Positions 1 through 8,721 of a DNA stretch of 64,000 nucleotides are shown here, one piece after another. Origin of the DNA: Trinickia fusca (GTDB lineage Bacteria; Pseudomonadota; Gammaproteobacteria; Burkholderiales; Burkholderiaceae); NCBI RefSeq assembly GCF_003628145.1, contig NZ_RBZV01000002.1, positions 923,434 through 987,433 on the forward strand, in the 5' to 3' direction. The position numbers and the translations under genes are program-made. The notes beneath the pieces were generated by a model that saw only the letters and a list, made by a program, of their open reading frames with translations, was not told the DNA's origin and searched no databases. Position 1 is the first letter of the stretch. Each line of letters starts with the position of its first letter.

Positions 1-188
1 CGTCGCCGGGCGCCGCCGTGTTCGCCAATGTCGGCGATACGGTCAAGGAAGGCCAGACGCTCTGCATCATCGAAGCGATGAAGCTCATGAACGAGATCGA
101 GAGCGATAAGGCGGGCGTCGTCTTGGAAATCCTCGTCGAGAACGGTCAAGCCGTCGAGTTCGGCCAGCCGCTTTTCGTTATCGGCTAA
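1..188 (+). CDS. accB: Biotin carboxyl carrier protein of acetyl-CoA carboxylase, C-terminal part (5' end outside window)
   Basis: The reading frame starts at base 3 and ends at a TAA at 186-188. It encodes the biotinyl domain with the biotin-attachment motif [10 protein letters not shown], in which the lysine is biotinylated, and ends in FGQPLFVIG. The protein carries CO2 on biotin between biotin carboxylase and carboxyltransferase in the first step of fatty-acid synthesis. The biotin carboxylase gene follows 133 bp downstream on the same strand, the usual accBC order. Only the last 60 or so residues are in the window, so the start cannot be judged. Confidence 0.95.
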   Translation, partial: SPGAAVFANVGDTVKEGQTLCIIEAMKLMNEIESDKAGVVLEILVENGQAVEFGQPLFVIG

Positions 189-321
189 AACGCGAGCAAG
201 CCTCGCGCCTTCGCGCCTCGGGCACGCACCGCCCAGCCCGAGGCCCGCGCCGCCGAGTTGCCGCGGCCCTCGCCTCGATCCGCACCGCGCGCGGCGCCTA
301 CTGAAGAGTCGAATAATCGCC

Positions 322-1689
322 ATGTTTGAAAAAATCCTCATTGCCAATCGCGGCGAAATCGCACTGCGCATCCAGCGCGCGTGCCGCGAACTCGGCGTCA
401 AGACGGTCGTCGCCTACTCGGAAGCCGATAAGGAAGCCAAGTACGTCAAGCTCGCCGACGAAGCCGTCTGCATCGGCCCGGCCCCGTCGCCGCAGAGCTA
501 CCTGAACATGCCGGCGCTGATCAGCGCCGCCGAAGTCACGGACGCCGAGGCCATCCACCCCGGCTATGGCTTCCTGTCCGAGAATGCCGATTTCGCCGAG
601 CGCGTCGAGCAGTCCGGCTTCACGTTCATCGGCCCTCGCCCCGAGACGATTCGCCTGATGGGCGACAAGGTCACGGCCAAGCAGACGATGATCAAGACCG
701 GCGTGCCGTGCGTGCCGGGCTCCGAAGGCGCGCTGCCCGACGATCCGAAGGAGATCATCAAGATCGCCCGCTCGGTCGGCTACCCGATCATCATCAAGGC
801 GGCCGGCGGTGGCGGCGGACGCGGCATGCGCGTCGTGCACACCGAAGCGGCGCTCATCAACGCCGTCAACATGACCCGCGAGGAAGCCGATCGTGCATTC
901 GGCAACCCGCAGGTCTACATGGAGAAGTTCCTCGAGAACCCGCGCCACATCGAAATCCAGGTGCTCTCGGACTCCTTCAAGAACGCACTGTGGCTCGGCG
1001 AACGCGACTGCTCGATGCAGCGCCGCCACCAAAAGGTGATCGAAGAGGCGCCCGCGCCGGGTATCGCGCGCCGCCTGATCGAACGTATCGGCGACCGCTG
1101 CGCCGACGCGTGCAAGAAGATGGGCTATCTGGGCGCCGGCACGTTCGAATTCCTCTATGAGAACGGCGAGTTCTACTTCATCGAGATGAACACGCGCGTG
1201 CAGGTCGAGCACCCGGTCACGGAGCTCATCACCGGCATCGACATCGTGCAGGAACAGATCCGCATCGCCGCCGGCGAAAAGCTCGCCTACCGTCAGCGCG
1301 ACATCACGTTGCACGGTCACGCGATCGAATGCCGCATCAACGCCGAAGATCCGTTCAAGTTCACACCGTCGCCGGGCCGCATCACGTCGTGGCACACGCC
1401 GGGTGGCCCCGGAATCCGCGTCGATTCGCACGCGTACAATGGCTACTTCGTTCCGCCCAACTACGACTCGATGATCGGCAAGCTGATCGCTTACGGCGCC
1501 ACGCGCGAGCAGGCCATTCGCCGCATGCGCATCGCGCTGTCGGAAATGGTCGTCGAAGGCATTCTGACCAACATTCCGCTGCATCGCGAGCTGATGCTCG
1601 ACGGCGGGTTCGTCGAAGGCGGCACGAGCATCCACTATCTCGAGCACCGGCTGGCGGAGAAGCAGCAAGCCGCGCCCGAGGAAGCGTAA
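322..1689 (+). CDS. accC: Acetyl-CoA carboxylase, biotin carboxylase subunit
   Basis: A 455-residue protein, the normal length for AccC. It carries out ATP-dependent carboxylation of the biotin on AccB in the cytoplasm. The N-terminal fold begins [15 protein letters not shown]. The glycine-rich ATP-grasp loop [10 protein letters not shown] lies near residues 160-170, the [12 protein letters not shown] segment near 228-240, and the catalytic ATP-grasp segment [14 protein letters not shown] near 288-301. The C-terminal domain contains ECRINAEDP. It lies downstream of accB and 4 bp upstream of prmA, so the three are probably cotranscribed. The ATG start matches the family N-terminus. Confidence 0.97.
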   Translation: MFEKILIANRGEIALRIQRACRELGVKTVVAYSEADKEAKYVKLADEAVCIGPAPSPQSYLNMPALISAAEVTDAEAIHPGYGFLSENADFAERVEQSGFTFIGPRPETIRLMGDKVTAKQTMIKTGVPCVPGSEGALPDDPKEIIKIARSVGYPIIIKAAGGGGGRGMRVVHTEAALINAVNMTREEADRAFGNPQVYMEKFLENPRHIEIQVLSDSFKNALWLGERDCSMQRRHQKVIEEAPAPGIARRLIERIGDRCADACKKMGYLGAGTFEFLYENGEFYFIEMNTRVQVEHPVTELITGIDIVQEQIRIAAGEKLAYRQRDITLHGHAIECRINAEDPFKFTPSPGRITSWHTPGGPGIRVDSHAYNGYFVPPNYDSMIGKLIAYGATREQAIRRMRIALSEMVVEGILTNIPLHRELMLDGGFVEGGTSIHYLEHRLAEKQQAAPEEA

Positions 1690-1693
1690 CGCC

Positions 1694-2584
1694 ATGAGCT
1701 ACCGGGAACTCATCGTCGAACTCGATCGCATGCACGCCGAGGCGCTGTCGGACGCGCTGCTCGAGCTCGGCGCGCTCTCGGTGTCGGTCGAAGACGCCGA
1801 TGCCGACACGCCCGACGAGCAGCCGCTGTTCGGCGAGCCCGGTCTGACGCCCGAGCGCACGGCATGGCAGCATTCGCGCGTCATCGCCTTGCTCGCGCCC
1901 GAGCTTGACCCGGCCGTGCTCGCGGCCGCGGCTGCGAACGAGTTGGGGCTGCCGCACGTTCCCACGTTCACGGTACGCGAAGTGGCCGAGCAGGACTGGG
2001 TGCGCCTGACGCAATCGCAGTTCGAGCCGATCCCGATCGGCAAGCGCATCTGGGTCGTGCCGTCGTGGCACGATGCCCCCGATCCCGACGCGCTCGTGCT
2101 CGAACTCGACCCGGGCCTCGCGTTCGGCACGGGCAGCCACCCCACCACTCGCCTGTGCATGGAATGGCTCGAGCAGTCGGTCGCGCCGGGTCAGTCGGTA
2201 CTCGACTACGGCTGCGGCTCCGGGATCCTCGCGATCCTCGCCAGGAAATGCGGCGCCGATCCCGTCTTCGGCATCGACATCGACCCGCAAGCGGTCGACT
2301 CGGCACGCGAGAACAGCACACGCAATCGTGCCGAGGTCACCTACGGCCTGCCCGACGCGTGTCCCGAGCGCGATTTCGATATCGTGGTCGCGAACATCCT
2401 GTCGAACCCGCTCAAGCTGATGGCGTCGATGCTGTGCTCGAAGGTCCAGCCCGGTGGACGGCTCGCCCTGTCGGGCGTGCTGGCGCGCCAGGCCGACGAA
2501 GTGGCTGCCGCCTACGCACCGTGGATCAAGATGACGGTGTGGCGCGAGCTCGACGGCTGGGTGTGCCTGACGGGCACAAAATGA
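1694..2584 (+). CDS. prmA: Ribosomal protein L11 methyltransferase
   Basis: A 296-residue SAM-dependent methyltransferase starting [11 protein letters not shown]. PrmA trimethylates ribosomal protein L11 at several amines and is not usually essential. The N-terminal third is the L11-recognition domain. The class I methyltransferase core carries the SAM-binding motif [13 protein letters not shown] from about residue 169, the acidic motif [10 protein letters not shown], and the catalytic-loop motif [10 protein letters not shown]. The [14 protein letters not shown] segment just before the core is typical of PrmA. It begins 4 bp after accC stops, which implies one transcript. Confidence 0.96.
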   Translation: MSYRELIVELDRMHAEALSDALLELGALSVSVEDADADTPDEQPLFGEPGLTPERTAWQHSRVIALLAPELDPAVLAAAAANELGLPHVPTFTVREVAEQDWVRLTQSQFEPIPIGKRIWVVPSWHDAPDPDALVLELDPGLAFGTGSHPTTRLCMEWLEQSVAPGQSVLDYGCGSGILAILARKCGADPVFGIDIDPQAVDSARENSTRNRAEVTYGLPDACPERDFDIVVANILSNPLKLMASMLCSKVQPGGRLALSGVLARQADEVAAAYAPWIKMTVWRELDGWVCLTGTK

Positions 2585-2671
2585 GACACGCGGGGAACCC
2601 GCGCGAAAGTCTTTAAAATACGCGTATCGATTTTGCGTACCGGCCGTCGAGGCCTGCTCTCCCGATCCACT

Positions 2672-4036
2672 ATGGTTCTTGCCACTCGCTGCCCCCACTG
2701 CGAAACCGTCTTCCGCGTGCCGGACGAACTACTGGCGCGCGCGAACGGATGGGTGCGCTGCGGACACTGCCAGCAAGTCTTCAACGCCTCGCAACACCTC
2801 GTCGAAGAGTCGCATGACGAGTTCAAGCACGAGGAGTCCAGGCACGCCGAGCCCAAGCACGAGGAGCCCAAGCACGACGAGCCCAAGCACGACGAGCTCA
2901 AGCACGACGAGCTCAAGCACGACGAGCCGAAGCACGACGAGCCCAAGCATGAGCCGACGGCGAGCTTCGGTCCCGGCGCCTGGGACATGTGGAAGCCTGC
3001 GGCGAACGGCGATGTGGGTATGCGTCACGATATCGAGAGCGTATCGCGCGAGCCGATCGTCGTGCCTGGTGCGTTAGCGCCGTTGCACGAAGACGCGACT
3101 GAGCCGAGCCTCGAGCCGGCCCAGGTGCACGAACCGCAAGTCCCTGAGCCGCAAGCCCCCGCTGCGTCCGTCGAGCCGCCCCCGGCAACTGAGTCAGCAC
3201 CTGTGCAGGAAGCCGAGCCCGCCGCACCCATCGAGCCGGAGGCGCCCTTCGACACCGCGCTGGACGAGCCGCGCGAGCCGACATTTTCCGCACCGCCCCC
3301 GCCTGCCAGCGAGCCGGCCCTTGCGCCGAACGCGCACGCCGATTTTGCGTCGACGGGTGCCCGCGATGAGGTAGAGCCGAGCTTCTCGCCGGAACCCACG
3401 CCCGCATGGCACGCCGATCCCGAACCGCACTTCGGTGCGCAGCCGGCCACCGAATCAACGGAGCCGCTGCCCTTTGCCGCCGATGTGCCGCCCGCCGCCA
3501 GCGATGGCGCACGCCATTTCGAAGTCACGCGTGAGACGCGTCCGCGCAAGCCGGGCCGTGTGCTGTGGCGTATCGCGGGCTCGGTGATCGCAGTGCTGCT
3601 GATTGCGCTGCTGCTGGCGCAGCTGGCTTGGTGGCGCCGCGAAACGGTCATCGTCTCCTGGCCCGAAACGCAGCCGCTCTTTGCCGGCGCATGCGCGCAC
3701 CTCGGCTGCCACATTGCGCCGCCGCGCGACATCGAAGGCCTGCGCGTCGAGTCGACCGAACTGCGTCAGATCGACGGCCCGCATCGTCTCGAGCTGCGCG
3801 TATCGCTGCGCAACCATTCCGGCGTGGCGCTGGCGTACCCGGCGATCGAGCTCACGCTGTCGGACAACAAGAACGACGTCGCAATCCGCCGCGTGCTGTG
3901 GCCGCAGGACTATGCGCCGCCGGGCACGCCGATCGCAGGCGGCCTGCCGTCGCATATGACGCAAACGATGGTCGTGCAGCTCGACAGCGGCAATACCGTC
4001 GCGACGAATTTCCGCGTACAGATTTTTTACCCGTAG
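2672..4036 (+). CDS. Zinc-ribbon (MJ0042-type) and DUF3426 single-pass membrane protein
   Basis: Taking the ATG before VLATRCPHC gives 454 residues; an upstream in-frame start at 2633 would add 13 residues before the zinc ribbon and is less likely. Order of parts: zinc ribbon with CPHC and CGHC (residues about 7-36); a KHDEP-type repeat (51-94); a long Pro/Glu/Ala-rich acidic linker; one transmembrane helix near 295-320 (SVIAVLLIALLLAQLAWW); and a C-terminal DUF3426 domain with conserved SLRNHSG and a final FRVQIFYP. Such proteins are common beside prmA in betaproteobacteria, but the function is unknown. The linker length and repeat look lineage-specific. Confidence 0.85.
   Translation: MVLATRCPHCETVFRVPDELLARANGWVRCGHCQQVFNASQHLVEESHDEFKHEESRHAEPKHEEPKHDEPKHDELKHDELKHDEPKHDEPKHEPTASFGPGAWDMWKPAANGDVGMRHDIESVSREPIVVPGALAPLHEDATEPSLEPAQVHEPQVPEPQAPAASVEPPPATESAPVQEAEPAAPIEPEAPFDTALDEPREPTFSAPPPPASEPALAPNAHADFASTGARDEVEPSFSPEPTPAWHADPEPHFGAQPATESTEPLPFAADVPPAASDGARHFEVTRETRPRKPGRVLWRIAGSVIAVLLIALLLAQLAWWRRETVIVSWPETQPLFAGACAHLGCHIAPPRDIEGLRVESTELRQIDGPHRLELRVSLRNHSGVALAYPAIELTLSDNKNDVAIRRVLWPQDYAPPGTPIAGGLPSHMTQTMVVQLDSGNTVATNFRVQIFYP
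2822..2953 (+). repeat. In-frame 15-nt tandem repeat encoding KHDEP-like pentapeptides
   Basis: About nine consecutive 15-nt units encode variants of P-K-H-(D/E)-E with L or S sometimes replacing P, at residues 51-94 of the DUF3426 protein. Later units are nearly identical at the DNA level, which suggests recent expansion by slippage. The peptide is rich in His, Asp, Glu and Lys, so it could be a flexible charged tether or bind metal. That role is speculation. Confidence 0.9.
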
Positions 4037-4123
4037 CGCAAAACCGGGTGCGCCGCCATCGGTGAACGGCAGCGCCCTTTTCGTCGCACTCGCGACAACC
4101 TGAGACGATTTTCGGAGCACAAC

Positions 4124-4624
4124 ATGAGTCAAGTCACGCTGGGTGGCAACCCGATCGAAGTCGGTGGCACCTTCCCGTCGGTGGGCCAGCAAGCCCCCGA
4201 GTTCTCGCTCGTCGGCAAGGACCTCAAGCCGGTGGCGCTCGCCGACTTCGCAGGCAAGCGCAAGGTGCTGAACATCGTCCCGAGCCTCGACACGCCGACG
4301 TGCGCTACGTCCACGCGCAAGTTCAACGAAGCGGCTGCCAAGCTCGCCAACACGGCCGTCATCGTCGTGTCGGGTGACCTGCCGTTCGCGCAATCGCGCT
4401 TCTGCACGACCGAAGGCATCGAAAACGTGGTGACGGCTTCGACGTTCCGCGGCCACGAGTTCGCGCAAGCCTATGGCGTAGACGTGACGACGGGCCCGCT
4501 GACCGGCCTGACCGCCCGCGCCGTCGTCGTGCTCGACGAACACGACAAGGTGCTGCATGCCGAGCTCGTCGGCGAAATCAAGAACGAGCCGAATTACGAC
4601 GCGGCGCTGAATGCATTGAAGTAA
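4124..4624 (+). CDS. tpx: Thiol peroxidase (Tpx, 2-Cys peroxiredoxin)
   Basis: A 166-residue thioredoxin-fold peroxidase, the usual length for Tpx. It reduces hydrogen and alkyl peroxides using thioredoxin. The peroxidatic cysteine is C60 in [12 protein letters not shown] and the resolving cysteine is C94 in PFAQSRFC, the spacing typical of atypical 2-Cys Tpx. A good Shine-Dalgarno (ggagca) precedes the ATG. A strong terminator follows at 4648-4672, so it is probably a single-gene unit. Confidence 0.96.
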   Translation: MSQVTLGGNPIEVGGTFPSVGQQAPEFSLVGKDLKPVALADFAGKRKVLNIVPSLDTPTCATSTRKFNEAAAKLANTAVIVVSGDLPFAQSRFCTTEGIENVVTASTFRGHEFAQAYGVDVTTGPLTGLTARAVVVLDEHDKVLHAELVGEIKNEPNYDAALNALK

Positions 4625-4647
4625 TACGACCCAAGCCCAGTCGGAAG

Positions 4648-4672
4648 CGCCGCGCCTCTCGCGCGGCGTTTT
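4648..4672 (+). terminator. Intrinsic terminator after tpx
   Basis: Perfect 8-bp GC stem, cgccgcgc (4648-4655) and gcgcggcg (4661-4668), loop ctctc, then TTTT. It lies 24 nt after the tpx stop. Confidence 0.85.
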
Positions 4673-4720
4673 CGTATGGTCCTGACGTCCAACGACTCCC
4701 TCATCTAAGGAACCTTCGCC

Positions 4721-5659
4721 TTGGCTACGCTGATCTGCGGTTCGCTCGCCTACGACAACATCATGACCTTCCAGGGTCGATTCCGTGAGCACATCCTCCC
4801 CGAACAAGTCCACATCCTGAACGTGAGCTTCCTCGTGCCGACGATGCGGCGCGAATTCGGCGGCTGTGCGGGCAACATCGCCTACGCGCTGAGCCTGCTC
4901 GGCGGCGACGCCCGCATCATGGCGACGCTCGGCTCGACCGATGCGCAGCTTTACGTCGACCGTCTCGACAGCCTGCGCCTGTCGCGCGAGCACGTGCTCG
5001 TGGTGCCCGACACGTATTCGGCGCAGGCCATGATCACGACCGACCTCGACAACAACCAGATCACGGCATTTCACCCCGGTGCGATGATGCAGTCGCATCT
5101 GAATCACGCTGGCCATGCAGCCGGGATCTCGCTCGGCATCGTCGCCCCCGACGGCTACGACGGCATGGTTCAGCACACCGAAGAACTGGCCGCGGCTGGC
5201 GTGCCGTTCATCTTCGATCCGGGCCAGGGCCTGCCGCTGTTCGATGGTGCTGCGTTGCGACGCGCCATTGAACTCGCCACCTATGTGGCGGTCAACGACT
5301 ACGAGGCAAAATTGGTCTGCAGTAAGACTGGCTGGTCGGTCGAAGAGATCGCAAGCCGTGTCAAAGCGCTGATCGTGACGTGCGGCGAAAACGGCGCGCA
5401 AATCCATCATTCGGGGCAGTGCGAAGCCATCCCGGTCGTTCCCGCGGCGCGCATCGTCGACCCGACCGGTTGCGGCGACGCATTCCGTGGCGGTCTGCTG
5501 TACGGGATCGAAAATGGCATGGATTGGGCGACGACCGGCCGCTTGGCAAGCCTCATGGGCTCGCTCAAAATCGAACAAGCGGGCCCGCAAAACTACGCGC
5601 CTTCGCGCGCGGAAATCGATGCGCGGTTCGAGCAGGCGTTCGGTTACCGCCTGCGGTAA
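4721..5659 (+). CDS. PfkB/ribokinase-family carbohydrate or nucleoside kinase
   Basis: A 312-residue sugar/nucleoside kinase. The N-terminus MATLICGSLAYDNIM and the GGCAGNIAYALSLLGG segment are PfkB signature 1. The C-terminal motif DPTGCGDAFRGGLLYG holds the anion hole and catalytic aspartate. The start codon is TTG at 4721, supported by the Shine-Dalgarno ctaagga about 10 nt upstream and by the family N-terminus. Related Burkholderia enzymes have been described as nucleoside (adenosine-type) kinases, but the substrate cannot be fixed from sequence. It lies 20 bp upstream of the lipoprotein gene and may be cotranscribed with it. Confidence 0.88.
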   Translation: MATLICGSLAYDNIMTFQGRFREHILPEQVHILNVSFLVPTMRREFGGCAGNIAYALSLLGGDARIMATLGSTDAQLYVDRLDSLRLSREHVLVVPDTYSAQAMITTDLDNNQITAFHPGAMMQSHLNHAGHAAGISLGIVAPDGYDGMVQHTEELAAAGVPFIFDPGQGLPLFDGAALRRAIELATYVAVNDYEAKLVCSKTGWSVEEIASRVKALIVTCGENGAQIHHSGQCEAIPVVPAARIVDPTGCGDAFRGGLLYGIENGMDWATTGRLASLMGSLKIEQAGPQNYAPSRAEIDARFEQAFGYRLR

Positions 5660-5679
5660 TTTTTTGTGGAGCAAAGCGA

Positions 5680-6156
5680 ATGAAAACATCGGCTCGTGTG
5701 GTTATTGCCACCTTGCTTGTCGGCTCGTTGGCCATGACGGGGTGTGCGTATAACAGCAGCTCGCCCGACGTCTACACCGCTGGCCAGGCACAGCGCGAAG
5801 AAACGGTGCGTTTCGGCACGGTCGAAAGCGTGCGTGCAGTCACGATCAGCTCGAACAACGGCCAGCCGAGCGGCTTGGGTGCCGTCGGCGGCGGTGCGCT
5901 CGGCGCCGTGGCCGGCAGCGCGATTGGCGGCGGCAAGGGGTCGATCGCGACGGCCATCATCGGCGGCATCGCGGGTGCTGTTGCCGGCAATGCAATCGAG
6001 AACGGCGTCGCCAAGCGAAACGGTGTCGAGATCACTGTGCGGCTCGACAATGGCGATCTGCGTGCGATCACGCAAAGCGCGTCGGGTGAGATGTTCAACG
6101 CCGGCGATCGCGTACGACTGCTCTCGAGCGGTGGCGTGACGCGCGTCACGCACTGA
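5680..6156 (+). CDS. Glycine-zipper 2TM-domain outer-membrane lipoprotein (SlyB/Pcp-like)
   Basis: A 158-residue protein with a lipoprotein signal: basic MKTSAR, hydrophobic stretch, then a lipobox ending MTG-C22. A glycine-zipper segment follows (GLGAVGGGALGAVAGSAIGG and IIGGIAGAVAGNAIENG), characteristic of the Rick_17kDa/SlyB family that inserts in or spans the outer membrane. The C-terminal part (VEITVRLDNGDLRAITQ and GDRVRLL) is the usual SlyB tail. The ATG at 5680 is preceded by gtggagc. It probably helps envelope stability. Confidence 0.88.
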   Translation: MKTSARVVIATLLVGSLAMTGCAYNSSSPDVYTAGQAQREETVRFGTVESVRAVTISSNNGQPSGLGAVGGGALGAVAGSAIGGGKGSIATAIIGGIAGAVAGNAIENGVAKRNGVEITVRLDNGDLRAITQSASGEMFNAGDRVRLLSSGGVTRVTH

Positions 6157-6199
6157 TGGAAGGATGCCCCGCGGCGCGGTACTCACGCGCACGCGGGGC

Positions 6200-6236
6200 A
6201 AAAAAAATCCCGTCGCCGGCGAGCCGGGGACGGGAT
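6200..6236 (-). terminator. Intrinsic terminator of the histone H1-like gene
   Basis: On the minus strand a stem atcccgtc/gacgggat (6229-6236 with 6207-6214) encloses a GC-rich loop and is followed by eight T residues (complement of A6200-6207). It lies about 50 nt after the stop of the Ala/Lys gene. A second GC inverted repeat (6166-6173 with 6192-6199) lies beyond it, nearer the lipoprotein gene, but has no T run on the plus strand. Confidence 0.85.
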
Positions 6237-6284
6237 AGTGATCGATAAGCGCAGCGTTGCCGCCGCGCCATCGCATCAAGGGAC

Positions 6285-7058
6285 TTACGGACGGCTGCCG
6301 GTCGGGAACGGCCATGCAGCAGCCGGGTTCAACGCGGTCTTCACCGTCCCTGCGGGAGCCGTCGAGGCAGCAGCAGGAGCAGCGGGGGCGGGCGCAGCCT
6401 TCTTGGCGGCAGCCTTCTTTGCTGCAGGCTTCTTCGCAGCAGGCGCAGCCTTCTTCGCAGCAGGTGCAGCCTTCTTCGCAGCAGGTGCAGCCTTCTTCGC
6501 AGCAGGTGCAGCCTTCTTCGCAGCGGGAGCAGCCTTCTTCGCAGCAGGCGCGGCCTTCTTCGCAGCAGGCGCAGCCTTCTTCGCAGCAGGCGCAGCCTTC
6601 TTCGCAGCAGGCGCAGCCTTCTTCGCAGCAGGCGCAGCCTTCTTCGCAGCAGGTGCGGCCTTCTTAGCAGCAGGCGCAGCCTTCTTCGCAGCAACCTTCT
6701 TAGCAGGCGCCGCCTTCTTCGCCGGTGCGGCCTTCTTCGCTGCAACCTTCTTCACTGCGACTTTCTTGGCCGGTGCTGCCTTCTTGGCGACAACCTTCTT
6801 CGCTGCGACCTTCTTGGCCGGTGCAGCCTTCTTCGCTGCAACCTTCTTCACTGCGACTTTCTTGGCCGGTGCGGCTTTCTTGGCCGGTGCAGCCTTCTTC
6901 GCTGCAACCTTCTTCACCGCGACTTTCTTAGCCGGTGCCGCCTTCTTGGCCGGCGCAGCCTTCTTCGCCACGACCTTCTTCACTGCAACCTTCTTGGCTG
7001 CGACTTTCTTGGCCGGAGCAGCTTTCTTCGCAGCGGGTTTCTTCTTGGCAGTTGCCAT
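6285..7058 (-). CDS. Histone H1-like Ala/Lys-rich DNA-binding protein (HctB/AlgP-type)
   Basis: A 257-residue protein made almost entirely of Ala, Lys, Pro and Val. Residues about 1-120 are KKVAVKKVAAKKAAPA-type repeats, the middle is roughly a dozen copies of AAPAAKK, and the tail (about 220-257) is a non-repetitive Ala/Pro segment ending FPTGSRP. It resembles the C-terminal domain of eukaryotic histone H1 and bacterial H1-like proteins found in Bordetella and Burkholderia, which bind DNA non-specifically. An AGGAG Shine-Dalgarno sits 7 nt before the ATG. Length probably varies between strains because of the repeats. Confidence 0.88.
   Translation of the reverse strand: MATAKKKPAAKKAAPAKKVAAKKVAVKKVVAKKAAPAKKAAPAKKVAVKKVAAKKAAPAKKAAPAKKVAVKKVAAKKAAPAKKVAAKKVVAKKAAPAKKVAVKKVAAKKAAPAKKAAPAKKVAAKKAAPAAKKAAPAAKKAAPAAKKAAPAAKKAAPAAKKAAPAAKKAAPAAKKAAPAAKKAAPAAKKAAPAAKKAAPAAKKAAPAAKKPAAKKAAAKKAAPAPAAPAAASTAPAGTVKTALNPAAAWPFPTGSRP
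6443..6690 (-). repeat. 21-nt coding minisatellite inside the histone-like gene
   Basis: Roughly a dozen consecutive 21-nt units of the form gcagccttcttcgcagcagg plus one base, read on the plus strand, encode AAPAAKK on the minus strand. Most units differ only at synonymous sites. This is the classic setting for replication slippage, and the frame is kept because the unit is a multiple of three. Confidence 0.85.
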
Positions 7059-7091
7059 TTTTTTACTCCTTCAGGTTTTAAGAATGAGAGT

Positions 7092-7103
7092 TAGTTCGAA
7101 CTA
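7092..7103. promoter_or_regulatory. 12-bp perfect palindrome upstream of the histone-like gene (possible operator)
   Basis: tagttcgaacta is a perfect palindrome 34 bp upstream of the start codon. It sits within a possible weak minus-strand promoter, TTGAAG, 17 bp, TAACTC. The promoter match is modest and no regulator is implied by the neighbours. Confidence 0.3.
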
Positions 7104-7167
7104 CACCCTTCTTCAAAACCCGCTTCCCGCTGCGCGCCTTGACGAAGGCGCGCGCTGACAAGCGGGC

Positions 7168-7333
7168 TATTCATCGGCGTACGCACGTGCTGCGCGCTTA
7201 CGCTAATGAATACGGCAAGGCGTGCCGTGCCAAAAGGCACAGCACGCCAAATCAAGTCGGCAGCCGAACGCTTGGCGCTCAGGCTCGCCGGCAATCGCTT
7301 GAATCGAGCCGGTGGCCTAGCCACCGGCTTTTT
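7168..7333 (+). ncRNA. Candidate structured small RNA ending in an intrinsic terminator
   Basis: The 439-bp stretch 7059-7497 between the histone-like gene and nrdB has no convincing gene. It holds three consecutive hairpins in plus orientation. Hairpin A (7168-7212) pairs tattcat/atgaata, gcgta/tacgc and cgca/tgcg. Hairpin B (7219-7248) has a 13-bp stem with one mismatch and an AAAA loop. Hairpin C (7308-7328) has a perfect 9-bp stem, loop cta, followed by TTTTT. The U tract gives a plus-strand direction, opposite to both flanking genes, so it is not explained as their terminator. No promoter or known RNA family was recognised. Confidence 0.5.
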
Positions 7334-7497
7334 CGGGGGGTAGTTCGCCCATCCCACTGAAGGGTTCGCAAAGTGCCTGTCATGTTTGTTGGCGGACTTG
7401 CCGCCGGGCACGCTTTGCATCAGGCGTTCTTGCTCCTTACCATCTTCGCCGCGGCTTACGCCGCCGGCACCCCATCATTCGTTTGCGACGCGCCCTC

Positions 7498-8721
7498 TCA
7501 CTCCCAGGACAGCGCACCGCCGGTTTGATATTCAATGACTCGCGTCTCGAAGAAGTTGCGTTCCTTCTTCAGGTCGATCATTTCGCTCATCCACGGGAAC
7601 GGGTTCTCTTCGTTCGGGTACAGCGGATCGAGACCGATCTGCTGGCAACGACGATTGGCGATGAACCGCAGATAGCTCTTGAACATCGAGGCGTTCAGAC
7701 CCAGCACGCCGCGCGGCATCGTGTCTTCCGCGTAGCGATACTCGAGCTCGACCGCGTGCTTGAACAGGCCGCGAACGTCCTCGCGGAACTCGGCCGTCCA
7801 CAGGTGCGGGTTCTCGAGCTTGATCTGGTTGATCAGGTCGATGCCGAAGTTGCAGTGCATCGACTCGTCGCGCAGGATGTACTGATACTGCTCCGCGGCG
7901 CCCGTCATCTTGTTCTGGCGGCCGAGCGCGAGAATCTGCGTAAACCCGACGTAGAAGAACAGCCCTTCCATGATGCAGGCGAACACGATCAGCGACTTCA
8001 GCAGCTTCTGGTCCGCATCGAGCGTACCCGTCTTGAAGGCCGGATCGGTCAGCGTATGGATGAACGGAATCAGGAATTCGTCTTTGGCGCGAATCGACGA
8101 AACCTCGTGATACGCGTTGAAGATCTCGCCTTCGTCGAGACCCAGCGATTCGACGATGTACTGATACGCGTGCGTGTGGATCGCTTCTTCGAACGCCTGG
8201 CGCAACAGGAACTGGCGGCACTCGGGTGCCGTGATGTGCCGGTAGGTGCCGAGCACGATGTTGTTCGCAGCCAGCGAGTCGGCCGTCACGAAGAAGCCGA
8301 GGTTACGCTTGACGATACGGCGCTCGTCTTCGGTCAGCCCGTTCGGATCCTTCCACAGGGCGATGTCGCGGGACATGTTGATTTCCTGCGGCATCCAGTG
8401 GTTCGCACAGCCAGCCAGATACTTCTCCCACGCCCACTTGTACTTGAACGGCACGAGCTGATTGACGTCGGTGCTGCCGTTGATGATGCGCTTGTCGGCA
8501 ACGTTCACGCGCGCTTCGGAAGCAGCAACCGGTGCCGCTGCTTGCGTTGCGTACGGAGCGACCGCGCTATCGGCCGCGAAGATGTCTTGCGCCAAGGGAG
8601 CTTGCGTTGCGACGTGCGCCGCTTGCATTCCGACAGCCTGCCCTGCGGGGTTGCGCAACGTGTTCAGTTGCGAACCGCTCGAGGGAGTTACGGCAGTCGT
8701 CTCGTCATCCCAGTTGAGCAT
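7498..8721 (-). CDS. nrdB: Class Ia ribonucleoside-diphosphate reductase, beta (radical) subunit
   Basis: A 407-residue NrdB that houses the diiron-tyrosyl radical cofactor used by NrdA to make deoxyribonucleotides. The conserved helix [12 protein letters not shown] contains a Glu and His iron-ligand pair and the radical tyrosine (compare E. coli SETIHSRSY). Further ligand segments are [13 protein letters not shown] and [10 protein letters not shown]. The N-terminal ~70 residues are Ala-rich and variable, ahead of the conserved [13 protein letters not shown]. The start MLNWDDE is preceded by ggtgag. It lies 390 bp downstream of nrdA, an unusually wide spacing. Confidence 0.96.
   Translation of the reverse strand: MLNWDDETTAVTPSSGSQLNTLRNPAGQAVGMQAAHVATQAPLAQDIFAADSAVAPYATQAAAPVAASEARVNVADKRIINGSTDVNQLVPFKYKWAWEKYLAGCANHWMPQEINMSRDIALWKDPNGLTEDERRIVKRNLGFFVTADSLAANNIVLGTYRHITAPECRQFLLRQAFEEAIHTHAYQYIVESLGLDEGEIFNAYHEVSSIRAKDEFLIPFIHTLTDPAFKTGTLDADQKLLKSLIVFACIMEGLFFYVGFTQILALGRQNKMTGAAEQYQYILRDESMHCNFGIDLINQIKLENPHLWTAEFREDVRGLFKHAVELEYRYAEDTMPRGVLGLNASMFKSYLRFIANRRCQQIGLDPLYPNEENPFPWMSEMIDLKKERNFFETRVIEYQTGGALSWE

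Noticed and set aside
3455..5689. 744-residue minus-strand open frame opposite tpx and the PfkB kinase
   Set aside because: Spans several plus-strand genes and their terminator; composition typical of a shadow.
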